Notes under the pieces: model-generated
The model's database searches: none
Seen by the model: only the letters and a program-made list of their open reading frames with translations
What the model was told of the DNA's origin: nothing
Assembly: GCA_001897155.1 (NCBI GenBank)
Contig: MKSF01000013.1
Coordinates: 1-64,000 of the forward strand
Length of the DNA: 64,000 nt
Reading direction: 5' to 3'
DNA from: Bacteroidetes bacterium 47-18
Lineage (GTDB): Bacteria; Bacteroidota; Bacteroidia; Chitinophagales; Chitinophagaceae
Shown here: piece by piece, positions 33,893-43,491 of the stretch
Numbering within the stretch: position 1 is the stretch's first letter
Layout: every line of letters begins with the position of its first letter
Translations under genes and position numbers: made by a program

Positions 33893-34351
33893 ATGAAAAA
33901 CCTATTATTAAGTGCCGTATTAATCTTATTATCCTTCGCCGGATATTCCACCTCCCGCGGTATCGAAATTATCAACCGCAGCGAGTGCCCCATCTATATC
34001 CAGTTGCACGGGTCTGAAAAATGCCCGAGTTGTGAGCACCAGTACACCAGTAACTTAATCATGATCTCGCCCATGAGTACAACCCTCATTTCTAATACTA
34101 TGATGCTTGGCGGTACTTTCCCTACAACTCACCCTGCGTTTATTAATTGTGCCACAATATATAGCGGCCCCCGTCAATGTCAACCACAGGAAAGGTGGAT
34201 GATCGGTGACCCACGCTGCTGTACGCCTGACATTATGTTCTGGAGTATGAACGAGAATTGCGAAAGGAAGTGCCCATGCCTGAGAGCCAGGTGGGAACCC
34301 ACACAACAAGGGTGTCAAGGCATCGCACGACTGATGATCACGCCTTGCTAA
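33893..34351 (+). CDS. Small secreted 12-cysteine protein, copy 2
   Basis: 152-residue paralog of the gene at 33380. Signal peptide and the first 30 residues are identical; the remainder is about 65-70 percent alike by eye, with all 12 Cys kept except that one pair becomes adjacent (GDPRCCTPD against GDPRCDNCPPE). Shared blocks include IQLHGSEKCPSCEHQ, NCATIYSGPR and CLRARWEP. The 5' leader is also duplicated, showing a recent tandem duplication including the promoter-proximal region. Function unknown; secreted to periplasm or beyond. Confidence 0.75.
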   Translation: MKNLLLSAVLILLSFAGYSTSRGIEIINRSECPIYIQLHGSEKCPSCEHQYTSNLIMISPMSTTLISNTMMLGGTFPTTHPAFINCATIYSGPRQCQPQERWMIGDPRCCTPDIMFWSMNENCERKCPCLRARWEPTQQGCQGIARLMITPC

Positions 34352-34573
34352 ACTATCATTAACAGCCGTTGCACAGGCTTTAGGTATATTCATAAATGAT
34401 AATGCAAAGCAAAAAAGCTCAGAATCCGGGGCAGGTATATGCTGCTCACCCGCTGTAAAAATCAGCTACAGCAGTTAATCGGGTTCTTTGATCTTTTGTT
34501 CAGCTAAAAAAGTCTGCATCTTTCTTTCACTGCACCGGGTAATAAAAAGAAAGTTCAGTCATTTTTAAGATTA

Positions 34574-34615
34574 AAAAGATAGCCACACGCATAGTTTGCG
34601 CTGTGGCTATCTTAA
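34574..34615. terminator. Hairpin terminator between convergent units
   Basis: Arms AAGATAGCCACACGCA and TGCGCTGTGGCTATCTT (one bulge). It lies between the 12-Cys genes (plus) and the 1762-residue gene (minus). The rest of 34352-34974 shows nothing credible; the frame at 34603-34845 starts inside this hairpin and is not taken as a gene. Confidence 0.7.
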
Positions 34616-34974
34616 TTTATGACATTCCCCCCGGGGTTCCCATACCCGGCCTTTTATATTTTCCTGTTTGTGTTGGGGACATTCCTTTCTGCCGGCCATG
34701 CCTGCTTCTCCGGCCTCGCGGCAGTAATACCATTCGCGAAACCGCCGGTACCTGCCGTCTTATGCTCTTCATTATGCACGTAGCCTCTTTCACTGTTGTC
34801 GTGATTGTATTTCCAATATACGTCTTTACTTTATTGCGGCTGTGAGTTCCTTCGCCGTGTTGTAGTTCCTCCCCCAGACAGGACCAGGATGCAGCAAAAA
34901 AGCCGCCCCCTTATCCGGGAGCGGCTATGGGTAGTAACCCTATCACCAATTGAACGATGCGCTCATATAGAAGC

Positions 34975-37900
34975 TTACCTTTCTTTCACTATTTTCCGGA
35001 CCGTAAGCGTGCCGTCCGCTCCAAGGATATGGATGTGGTATACGCCCTCGCCCAGGTGGATCAGCGATATTTCCGCAACGCTGCTGTCAGCTTTTTGCTC
35101 TGACATCAGCCTGCCGGTGATATCGTAGACTCGGATGCGGCTGTCACCGTCCAGGCCTTCTATGCGTACCATATCCGTGGCAGGATTGGGGTATATGGTG
35201 ATACCCTCATCTTTGCCGAAGCTCACCATACGCACAGGGCTGTACTCGTGGCGACCGTTAAGATCTGATTGCTTTAAGCGGTACAGGTTGGTACCGTCCG
35301 CAGGCTTGCCGTGAGTAAAGGTGTAGTCCCGCCTGCTGTTGCCGCCTTCAGCTTTGCTGCTTACAAAGCCGATATCGCTCCATATGCTGCCGTCGGTGCT
35401 GTGCTGTACCTCGAAACCTTTGCTATCCTGCTCGGTAGCAGTAGCCCATTCCAGCAAGGCTGTATGGCCTTTTTTGTAGGCGTTAAAGCTGATGAGTTTC
35501 ACCGGGAGCGCTTCTGATGACAGGTAGCTGGCCTCGCTGCACAGGCATTGCCGTGTGCTGGTAGCTGTTAAGGGACGTATGCGGTAGGTAACCTGGTCCC
35601 CGGTATGGCATACAACGGCAGGCACGCTAAAGGTCATACTGCCGGTGGCTGTGCCGCTTGGCGCCACTGCAGGAGAGAATACCTGCTCATCGAATGGCAT
35701 GCTGTTGCTACCGCAGAAGGCCTCTACAATATAAGTGGCCGCCGGAGCTGCCGTGCTGCTGCTGTTGGAAACGCTGACGTCTGCCGTATAGGACTGACCG
35801 GGACGGAAGAAGCCGCCGGTATAGGTCACCGAGTTGAGGGAAAGCACAGGCTTCTCTATAACTATGGATGGTGAGGAGCCGTTGGCGATAACCACGCTGC
35901 TGCTGCTACAGAAGCTGGTGGTAGCCGCACAGTACAATGGCGCTATCTGGCGACTGTACAATGCAGATACGCTACCGCTACCGCAGCCACCACCGGATGC
36001 CACAACATCAAAGGCTATGTTTACAGGGCTGTTCGCTACTACTGCAGGCATACCTATTTTGACGGTATTACCGCTTACTACCGCGGTGAAACCAGGCGTA
36101 AGATTACCATCAAACACCACACCCACAGGGAGTGTATAAATAATGGTATCGGTAGTAGATGAGGCTATACCGGTAGGAGTAACGGTAGCGCTGAGGGTTA
36201 CAGGGCTGCCACAGCCTATGGTTGTAGCCGGTCCGAAGCTCATGCTCATACCTGCTCCACCGGGTGCTGTAGCCCCGATGATGTTGACACCGTCAGTGGT
36301 AACAGTAGTACCGTTACCGGTAGCAGGTGCACCGCATGGACGGCTGGCGTAAGCGTGAAAGCTGAACGATGTACCGGAAGTGAAGCCACAGCCTGTCATA
36401 AAGTCCACTTTGATTTTTGCCTGACGACCTTCCACACCGGGATTAGCCGCGGTACCGGGCATACCGGATATGTCGTCTATACCACTATGATCTTTTAAAT
36501 TGATAGTATAAGTGCCTCCGCTAAAAGTAACAGGAAGCGCCTCATATATGCCGCTGTTGAGCGGGTACTCTACATCCAGTGTAGCAGGCAGCGTTACACC
36601 AGCAGGCGGCGTAAAGGTAATGTAAGGATTAACAATACCTGCGTTCTGCGCACTGTTGACGATCAGCACCGCGCTGTCACCTGTACAGAGGTCTATAGCA
36701 CTGCCTCCGCCGGGCTGACGGGCTATGCTCAGCTGTACGTGGCTGGGGTTAGGGATTACCTTAAGATAGGTACTCGCAGCGGTACAGGAATAAGCTGCTG
36801 GATTAGCAGCATAGCTGGAACAGTTCCATCCTGCTTTAAGCTGTATGCTGTCAGGATTACAGCTTGTATAGTGGAAATACACACGGTATTCTTGCGATGC
36901 GGAGGCATTGGTGATATTCGTAGGATCTGCCTTATACCATTGGTTGCCTGTACCGTAAGTAGATTCTACAGGTACAGTAGAGCCCACTGTTATACCGTTG
37001 CGTTTTTTAACGCTGTCTATCACGATACCGCTTCCTGTGCTCCTTTCAAGGGCAAACCATACGTTAGGCGCGTTTACATTGGTGGTATTGCTGAGCGTAA
37101 TATCCCAGTGCTGACTGGCAGATACACCTTGTATTTCACCGGTATTGTTTTGCACATTAAGGACAGGCATAGAATTATTTCGCACTTCGCGACTCCATAC
37201 AGCACTCTCAGCTACATGGAAATCACCACTGTGCGCCGTAGTATTCCTGCGTATGTACACCGTAGTGATAACATTGCCTACAGGCAGGCTACCGCAACCG
37301 TTGATGAGAGACTGGTACAGGTTGTAAGCCTGTCCGTCACCCTGCCATTCGGGTTTGATCCAAGTGCCGTCATTAACATATACCCTTGTTTTGCCATCGA
37401 CACTGGTATATGCCGGGGCTACGGAAAACACCGTAAAGGGGCCTTCAGAGGAGGTAAGTCCCCAAGGTGTGACAGATAAGTTGCCGTTAAAGAAATCGCC
37501 ACTGGTAATCTCAATTTTTATACTATCTACAAGCGCAAGCGCTCTCAGCTCTCCAGGGTACATATCACTGCCCAAGGCATTTGTACGTATATAAACATCG
37601 TTGGTATAGGTAGCACAACCCGAGGCATTGATGATAGCGCCCGTACCGCCTGAAAGTTGTATATAGTTACGGTGCAGATACTGCTCCAGCGAAAATTGGT
37701 CGCAGGTATATTCCGTGGGGTCACCGGTTTTCAGCGAATACATATCCACTTTCATATTGCCGAGCGGCATAGCTGTAGCATTAACTGCATTGTTGTCGAG
37801 CATCACAAATCGAGGCTTCAACACGACGCTGTCACCCGAACCCATGTAGGGTGTGAGGTCGTACATTATGGTATGTCTGCCGCTACTTACGGCCGAAGAC

Positions 37901-40263
37901 GATGCAGTTGCAATATTGTATGTAGCCGAAAGTGTCGCTCCGGTATAAACTTCCAGTTGGGCATCTAATATTTCCATAGCCTTATTGCCACCCGGTGCAT
38001 TATAATACATACGGAAATAATGCGCATCAAAAGGAGATGCACTACCGTTGATCAGTTTACCTGTAAAGGTACCCACAGCGCTATCGCCCGCGGTCATGAT
38101 GCGCAGCTGTTTTGCCGTAAGGGTATTTACGTCCACCCAGGCATTGGAAGTGCTGCTCACAAAGCCGCCGGTAGTACGCTGTATATTGGTAGATGTCACA
38201 GTAAGCCCGCCGGTAGTACAATTGCCGCAGTGTGGAGTCATAGGTATGGTATTACAAGCCCATACCTCTTCGCAGCCGCAACTTGCGCTCGCATCACAAA
38301 CGTAAGATACAGTATAGCTGATGGCCGTACCGGGTATATAATTATCGCAATCGAGTACAACATCGGCCTCAAAGGCAAAATAAGTATAGCTCTCCTGGCG
38401 ACCTGTGATTTCTATAATATCATAAGTAGCATAAGATTCGGTGTTGCTGCTTACAATAGTATTAATGCTGGTGCTATGGTTTTGAAAATACCGGCCTGCC
38501 GATAGGGTAATGCCTTTGGGCACGGTAATGCGCAATTTAAGCAGGTTGGTAGGACAGCTGTAAAGGCTGCTGCTGTTGGTAAAAATTGCAGGGTTTACGC
38601 GAAAATCTCTTTGCCCCTGTATGCGGATAGTGGCTACTTGCCCATCTATTATATCCGGTGGAGCTGTAACGGGATAGACAGCACTGCTGCGTATGCGGTT
38701 TTCTGTAGGTATGCTTCTGCCATTCCCTGTAGCAGCAGAGGCGCCGCTAAGCTGTGTAGAGGTAGCGGCCTGACCGCACATATTGCTGTAGGTAGCCTGG
38801 TAATAAGGAGAACCCGATTTTACCTGCGTGCTACAGCCGGGTGTACACATATAGCCGATCTTGTACCTGAGTGTAAAAGATGCGCCCACAGGCAGGTCAT
38901 CAAACACACCATCGCCATCGGCATCTATCAGCCCATAGCTAGTAGCCGGCGCGGCAGTGAGCTGGCTAAGCGCTACAGAAGCTGAGGCTGCGCCGGTATT
39001 AATAGCAGGTACACCACCGGTAGAGGTAAGCGGTACCCAGTTGGCGCCGTCTTTGATGCTGAAGCTGGTAACGGACTCCGATGCCCTTACACCACCGCCA
39101 ACACCATTGTTATCACCATTGTGCAAGCCTATGTACTGCGTAATGTTATGTGCAGTACCTGCACCGGATGCCAGCTCGTTACCATTATTGCGTATCACCA
39201 CTTCTACAATAGCGCTGTCGCACATATTGGAAGGCTGTATAAGGTTTTGCTCGGCTATAATAATGGTGGCCGCGCCGCTAGCCATGGTCACGGAACCGCT
39301 TACGGTTTCGTATTTACACCTCCCGGAAGGCGAGGTATTAACACCCCAGTAGGTGGCATAAGCTGTGGAATTGGTGCTTGTGCCACAGGAGTTGACACGT
39401 ATAGGCTCTGTTATGGTAACGGTTTCAGCATTGCTGAGGATACCGTCCATACCAAAAGCCGTGGTACCATATATCTTGTAGAACAAGGTATCGCCATTGG
39501 TTGCGTAAGGAGTAAAGGACGCCCCGTTTGCTGTAATGGCGTTACCGGGAGCGGTATTGGATACTGTTCCGCCGGGATAGGCTATATAAAAGCCCATAGT
39601 ATCAGTACCCCCGTTACCACCGTTGGTAATTACCATAGTACGTGTAGCGGTAGTTCCTATTACCGCGCCTGTAATAGCAGTAGGTGCGGTAGAGAAGTTG
39701 AGGGAAGGATCAAGAATAGAATAGTTCTTGACCGCAGGATCGGCGTTGTTGGTCATAGACAGACCGGTACATCCACCGGTAAAGGTCACATACACACTAT
39801 CAAATCCTCCGCCGGCTGAGGCAGAGCAGTCAGCAGCCCTGCCAATACTGAATTCGATGTCATTGCCGGTCGTTATGGTTCCCGTAATGTCAAATACGGG
39901 ACTCTGGGGAGTGCTGCTTCCGGCGTCATAAATGATGCCAAGGGCGGCTGTACCGCTTACTTTGCTCACTGTTCCGGGCACATAGCTGATGCCGGCTGGT
40001 AGCCCCACTCTTACTTTCGTTCCTGTACAGGCCCCATTGAAGACGACTCTCACGACAAGTGCCCCGCTGCTGTACCCTTTTGTAACATCGCCAGCGGAGG
40101 TATAAGTAATAAGGGGTGTCTGCGCGACAGCATCAGTAATGCTACTGCCAAAAGCGACTGTTCCCAGCAGGAGCGCTGCTGCCAGGCGAACCCGCAAGCG
40201 GGACAACTGCCTCGATTTGGGGGACCGCTGCCGCATGAACATTCGCTGTAGTTGTGTTCTCAT
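34975..40263 (-). CDS. Giant secreted surface protein with T9SS sorting domain
   Basis: 1762 residues. A long basic N-terminus leads into a signal peptide (LAAALLLGTVAFGSSITDAV, ending AVAQ). The body is a series of beta-rich DUF11/invasin-like domains with Thr/Ser/Ala/Gly-rich composition, recurring openings such as LPAGISYVPGTVSKVSG and IPLGxGVxF-like strands (LPVGVVFDGNLTPGF), and scattered paired Cys. Near the end come a domain common before T9SS tails (TALLEWATATEQDSKGFEVQ, YRLKQSDLNGRHEYS) and the type A sorting domain (ITIYPNPATDMVRIEGLDG to VRKIVKER). Likely a cell-surface adhesin or structural protein. Many long plus-strand open frames inside it are shadows caused by its skewed codon use. 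Confidence 0.85.
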   Translation of the reverse strand: MRTQLQRMFMRQRSPKSRQLSRLRVRLAAALLLGTVAFGSSITDAVAQTPLITYTSAGDVTKGYSSGALVVRVVFNGACTGTKVRVGLPAGISYVPGTVSKVSGTAALGIIYDAGSSTPQSPVFDITGTITTGNDIEFSIGRAADCSASAGGGFDSVYVTFTGGCTGLSMTNNADPAVKNYSILDPSLNFSTAPTAITGAVIGTTATRTMVITNGGNGGTDTMGFYIAYPGGTVSNTAPGNAITANGASFTPYATNGDTLFYKIYGTTAFGMDGILSNAETVTITEPIRVNSCGTSTNSTAYATYWGVNTSPSGRCKYETVSGSVTMASGAATIIIAEQNLIQPSNMCDSAIVEVVIRNNGNELASGAGTAHNITQYIGLHNGDNNGVGGGVRASESVTSFSIKDGANWVPLTSTGGVPAINTGAASASVALSQLTAAPATSYGLIDADGDGVFDDLPVGASFTLRYKIGYMCTPGCSTQVKSGSPYYQATYSNMCGQAATSTQLSGASAATGNGRSIPTENRIRSSAVYPVTAPPDIIDGQVATIRIQGQRDFRVNPAIFTNSSSLYSCPTNLLKLRITVPKGITLSAGRYFQNHSTSINTIVSSNTESYATYDIIEITGRQESYTYFAFEADVVLDCDNYIPGTAISYTVSYVCDASASCGCEEVWACNTIPMTPHCGNCTTGGLTVTSTNIQRTTGGFVSSTSNAWVDVNTLTAKQLRIMTAGDSAVGTFTGKLINGSASPFDAHYFRMYYNAPGGNKAMEILDAQLEVYTGATLSATYNIATASSSAVSSGRHTIMYDLTPYMGSGDSVVLKPRFVMLDNNAVNATAMPLGNMKVDMYSLKTGDPTEYTCDQFSLEQYLHRNYIQLSGGTGAIINASGCATYTNDVYIRTNALGSDMYPGELRALALVDSIKIEITSGDFFNGNLSVTPWGLTSSEGPFTVFSVAPAYTSVDGKTRVYVNDGTWIKPEWQGDGQAYNLYQSLINGCGSLPVGNVITTVYIRRNTTAHSGDFHVAESAVWSREVRNNSMPVLNVQNNTGEIQGVSASQHWDITLSNTTNVNAPNVWFALERSTGSGIVIDSVKKRNGITVGSTVPVESTYGTGNQWYKADPTNITNASASQEYRVYFHYTSCNPDSIQLKAGWNCSSYAANPAAYSCTAASTYLKVIPNPSHVQLSIARQPGGGSAIDLCTGDSAVLIVNSAQNAGIVNPYITFTPPAGVTLPATLDVEYPLNSGIYEALPVTFSGGTYTINLKDHSGIDDISGMPGTAANPGVEGRQAKIKVDFMTGCGFTSGTSFSFHAYASRPCGAPATGNGTTVTTDGVNIIGATAPGGAGMSMSFGPATTIGCGSPVTLSATVTPTGIASSTTDTIIYTLPVGVVFDGNLTPGFTAVVSGNTVKIGMPAVVANSPVNIAFDVVASGGGCGSGSVSALYSRQIAPLYCAATTSFCSSSSVVIANGSSPSIVIEKPVLSLNSVTYTGGFFRPGQSYTADVSVSNSSSTAAPAATYIVEAFCGSNSMPFDEQVFSPAVAPSGTATGSMTFSVPAVVCHTGDQVTYRIRPLTATSTRQCLCSEASYLSSEALPVKLISFNAYKKGHTALLEWATATEQDSKGFEVQHSTDGSIWSDIGFVSSKAEGGNSRRDYTFTHGKPADGTNLYRLKQSDLNGRHEYSPVRMVSFGKDEGITIYPNPATDMVRIEGLDGDSRIRVYDITGRLMSEQKADSSVAEISLIHLGEGVYHIHILGADGTLTVRKIVKER

Positions 40264-40416
40264 ACGCTGTTATTTTTTGATTTATTAATTACGAATTGTT
40301 GTTTTAAAAAAAATTATGAATGATGTATGATGAGATATTAAAAGCCGCTTTCCGCATCTATATACACATGGATGGATCATGGTGCTCTGCTGCATCGCAA
40401 CTGCAAAGGCAGGGTC

Positions 40417-41061
40417 TTACCCGCTGTCATTATATTTTTCCAGCAACTCAGCCATTGAGTGCACGCCTGCTTTTTTAAGCATTTTGCTGCGGTAGGAAGC
40501 TACAGTGTTGGGACTTAAGTTTAATGTTTTTGCTGTGCGTATGATATTGCAGCCACGCTGCGCCAGCGCTATTATTTTCTTTTCCTTGGCTGAAAAAAGA
40601 TCTGATGCCGCTGCATTTTTTGCTGTGCCGTGCCGGAGCAACTGTTCCAGTAATGTTTCCTGTATATCCCTGCTGAGCAGCCACTGGCTGCCGTTATGCA
40701 ACTGCTCTATATAGTTGTGCAGCTCCCTGCCCGATATAGCCGCACTGGCAATGGCTGTATTGCCCAACGCTATGATTTGCTGTATGTGCTCGTTCCTGAT
40801 CCTGAAGAGGGTAATAATAAGGACAGGCAGATGCCGGCCGGTGTGGCGCAGCCCGGCAATGGTCTTCATCAGGACCTGTTCGTCCTTTTCTGTCCATAAA
40901 ATAATAAATATTGTGCCGGGAAGCGGTGTTACGGCTTGTATCCTGCTCACACAGTCAGCGGTGATGTTGTATTTACCGCTTTGCTGCAACAACATTTTCA
41001 ATCCCGCAGAGAAGATCGTTTCAGGTTCGGTAATAATGATGTTGATGTTTTGCATATTCAT
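40417..41061 (-). CDS. LuxR/NarL-type regulator with degenerate receiver
   Basis: 214 residues from the Met at 41061 (the frame extends 23 codons further but without family match). The C-terminus is a LuxR-type helix-turn-helix: FSAKEKKIIALAQRGCNIIR, TAKTLNLSPNTVASYRSKML. The N-terminal part has receiver-like topology, but the phospho-acceptor strand reads GTIFIILWTEKDE, with W56 where Asp is expected, the acidic pocket is EPE (E12, E14), and the conserved Lys is missing. It probably works without phosphorylation. It lies upstream of the giant T9SS protein gene on the same strand (153-base gap), so it might regulate it or be co-transcribed with it. Confidence 0.75.
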   Translation of the reverse strand: MNMQNINIIITEPETIFSAGLKMLLQQSGKYNITADCVSRIQAVTPLPGTIFIILWTEKDEQVLMKTIAGLRHTGRHLPVLIITLFRIRNEHIQQIIALGNTAIASAAISGRELHNYIEQLHNGSQWLLSRDIQETLLEQLLRHGTAKNAAASDLFSAKEKKIIALAQRGCNIIRTAKTLNLSPNTVASYRSKMLKKAGVHSMAELLEKYNDSG

Positions 41062-41284
41062 TTGTTTTGAGAAGCGCGCTGTATGCCCTTCTGCTTGCGT
41101 CGGGAGATCATATCCGGCACAGGCAGTCACCGATCCGGCACCATAGTGTACCGGATGAAGCAGTTCGCTGCTTCTTCATCTCATCATTTTGCTTTTTTTA
41201 AATTGCTATAAACAGTTTGGCTTATTGGTTTGGGATAAAAGCTTCGATACTTTTCGTTACCCTTTACGGAGTTTTGTTATGGAC

Positions 41285-41337
41285 ATAAAAAAACAGGTGC
41301 CGGGCCTTTCGCATTGCTGGAATGGTGCCCGACACCT
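41285..41337 (-). terminator. Orphan minus-strand terminator
   Basis: On the minus strand AGGTGTCGGGC pairs with GCCCGGCACCT (one mismatch), followed by GTTTTTTT. No minus-strand protein gene ends here; it would end the RNA candidate described next. Confidence 0.7.
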
Positions 41338-41690
41338 ACCGGTGTATATGCCTGTAATAATGGTTGGGGATGTACTTATGAAAATTCCTGCGTACGTGTA
41401 CCAAAACGACAAGCGTGGGCTTATCCAATCGCTTGCTAACTAAGGTCCGACCAAGAACCGCGCAAAACAAGATAAAAAGGAAAGCCCACGCTTGTAACAA
41501 ATTTCGTTGTTATTTCGCGCAGGCATTTCAACTTTCCACTCTCTCGTTTTGCTTTAAAAATTTGGTCGATTTTAGTTAGCGAGAAAAGTATAAAAGCGAA
41601 ATGCTGTTTATATTTTAATTAGGTTATAGTTATTCTTCTTCTGGCTTAATAATTGCTTTTTTTAGTTATTAAAGTTAAAGCGGCATTTTC
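41338..41690 (-). ncRNA. Candidate structured RNA, unknown family
   Basis: On the minus strand a possible -7 box TACTTTTG (41697-41704) precedes about 350 bases without a long open frame and an orphan terminator at 41285-41337. Two strong pairings are interleaved: GCTAACTAA...CGACCAA (41580-41562) with TTGGTCG...TTAGTTAGC (41454-41435), and ACAAGCGTGGGCTT (41495-41482) with AAGCCCACGCTTGT (41422-41409). The order A1-B1-A2-B2 gives a pseudoknot or two alternative structures. It may also be a mobile-element end. No protein gene is seen in 41062-41809; the plus-strand frame at 41189-41443 crosses the terminator and one helix arm. Confidence 0.5.
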
Positions 41691-41769
41691 AATATTCAAA
41701 AGTAGTCATATTTAATATTGATACCTAATAACAATTATCAAAAAGTGTGCCACTCAGCTTTTAATTTGC

Positions 41770-41777
41770 TATTTTTG
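41770..41777 (+). promoter_or_regulatory. -7 promoter box TATTTTTG
   Basis: TAnnTTTG match 33 bases before the start of the delta-60 repeat protein. Confidence 0.6.
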
Positions 41778-41809
41778 CATCTTAATCAAAAAAACATATA
41801 GAAACTATT

Positions 41810-43354
41810 ATGAAAAAAACATTGTTTACATTCTTACTGCTCGGTACGGTATCTTTTGCCTATGCCCAGGGCCTGGAGTTTGACGCCGGCTATGGCACTA
41901 ATGGTTATACAACCGGTGCCGTAAGCGGCAATTATAATAATTTCAACTCCATCAGGATCAACAACGATCAGACTACTATCGTGTTAGGCCAAGATATGGT
42001 CAATGACGCATCAAAAGGCTTCATAGCAAAATATACGATAAGCGGTCAGCCGGACAATACATTCGGAACAAACGGCATCACCCGCTTTAACGACGGCAAT
42101 GATATTGACCATTACTTCATGGCATTAGAGCTCCAGAGCGACGGCAAGATCCTGGTGGGCGGATATAATGAAGATGTCAATACCGAGGATAAAACATATT
42201 ATGTAAAACGTTTCCTGACCAACGGTGTTATAGATTCCGCATTCGGCACTTTCGGCTATGCGCAGATATTCCATGCCACCACTTCACTGGCGGGAACGCA
42301 CGTGAGCAATATCAGCATCCAGAATGACGGGAAGATATTAGTATGCGGCGAAGGCGAATCTGCCATAACAAGACTGAAAACGGACGGTACGGTAGACAGC
42401 ACTTTCGGCACCAATGGCATTGTGGATATAGATATAGCTACCACCAACGGCTTGTACTACAACCAGGTGCAGGCATTAGCGGACGGCAAAATCATCATAG
42501 GCGCTTATGTCAGCTATTCCACACCCAGCTCCAGTACCAATGAGATCTGGATATACAGGCTCAATAACGATGGCACTTTGGATAATACCTTTGCTACCTC
42601 GGGCAAGCACATTTTTTCTTTGAACGATAAAGCTGTAGGTATTTACAACCTGAAGATCCAAAGCGATAATAAGATAGTTGCAGGCGGCTTTGTTTACGAA
42701 GACGGGAATGATACAACTAGTCTTTTGCTGGTCCGTTTAAATACCAACGGCACACTGGACAATACTTTCGGCGCGCAGGGCTATGTAATATACCCTATTG
42801 CTTCCACAGATGCCGAGCCGGCTGTACTGCATCTTGCAGGTAATAACAGGCTGGCATATACTTATGTAGACTATGCTGATAACACGACCGGTATTGTGAT
42901 GTTCCAGGCAGACGGAAGCCCGGATGCTACGTTCAACGGCAGTACGGAGCTGAAAAAGATCGGCAATATAGAGCAGGGTGTCTTTGCTCCCAACCTGGCC
43001 TTCCAGGATGACGGCAAGATCGTGCTTGCAGGAGCCGTAGCTTTGGATAATCAATGGTCAACCGCCCAATCCTTTATCGGCAGATTACAGCCAAAGGCTG
43101 CTTCCGTTAAAAAATTAGGGAACGATGTGGCACGCATCTATCCTAATCCGGCACAAAGCCATCTCACCATAGATCTGAAAAATGCCCGTCAGGCGAACGT
43201 GGCTATCCTGGATATTACCGGGAAGGTAGTGCTTAACAGTGCCATCCAGGACAGGCAAAACATTGACGTCAGCAATATCCCTGCCGGCAGCTATATGATC
43301 ATGATCACAACGGCACAGGGTACGGCACAACAAAAAATACAGATCGTACGGTAA
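41810..43354 (+). CDS. Delta-60 repeat protein with T9SS sorting domain
   Basis: 514 residues. Signal peptide KKTLFTFLLLGTVSFAYAQ, then about seven delta-60 (TIGR02608) repeats, each with a core like LQSDGKILVGG or IQNDGKILVCG and a link like TVDSTFGTNGIV, which together are expected to build a beta-propeller-like or solenoid domain. The last 75 residues are a T9SS type A sorting domain (ARIYPNPAQSHLTIDLKNAR to QQKIQIVR). Secreted or surface-attached; no enzymatic motif is evident. Confidence 0.88.
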   Translation: MKKTLFTFLLLGTVSFAYAQGLEFDAGYGTNGYTTGAVSGNYNNFNSIRINNDQTTIVLGQDMVNDASKGFIAKYTISGQPDNTFGTNGITRFNDGNDIDHYFMALELQSDGKILVGGYNEDVNTEDKTYYVKRFLTNGVIDSAFGTFGYAQIFHATTSLAGTHVSNISIQNDGKILVCGEGESAITRLKTDGTVDSTFGTNGIVDIDIATTNGLYYNQVQALADGKIIIGAYVSYSTPSSSTNEIWIYRLNNDGTLDNTFATSGKHIFSLNDKAVGIYNLKIQSDNKIVAGGFVYEDGNDTTSLLLVRLNTNGTLDNTFGAQGYVIYPIASTDAEPAVLHLAGNNRLAYTYVDYADNTTGIVMFQADGSPDATFNGSTELKKIGNIEQGVFAPNLAFQDDGKIVLAGAVALDNQWSTAQSFIGRLQPKAASVKKLGNDVARIYPNPAQSHLTIDLKNARQANVAILDITGKVVLNSAIQDRQNIDVSNIPAGSYMIMITTAQGTAQQKIQIVR

Positions 43355-43400
43355 AACTGCCAGGCCACGATTTTAATTATCCATATAATTAAAAAGCCAT

Positions 43401-43442
43401 AAAAATACCCCCAAAAGCAGGTAGCTTTTGGGGGTATTTTTA
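43401..43442. terminator. Bidirectional terminator between convergent T9SS genes
   Basis: Arms AAAAATACCCCCAAAAGC and GCTTTTGGGGGTATTTTT around a 5-base loop. Confidence 0.9.
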
Positions 43443-43491
43443 TGGAAATAAAGGTAAGCAGGGACAGGCAGAAATAATGATGCCCGCTATG

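Noticed and set aside
34603-34845. 80-codon frame between the 12-Cys genes and the giant gene
   Set aside because: Begins inside a terminator hairpin, low-complexity and without a promoter or family support.
35311-39931. Many long plus-strand open frames opposite the 1762-residue gene
   Set aside because: They are antisense to one continuous, signal-peptide-bearing frame with a T9SS tail, have odd composition (Cys, Tyr and Arg rich), and arise from its repetitive codon use.
41189-41443. 84-codon plus-strand frame near the RNA candidate
   Set aside because: It crosses the orphan terminator hairpin and an inverted-repeat arm, has no promoter and no family resemblance; structure rather than protein explains the sequence.
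41285-41704. Retron or reverse-transcriptase-linked RNA
   Set aside because: No reverse transcriptase or effector gene lies within the window near the structured region.
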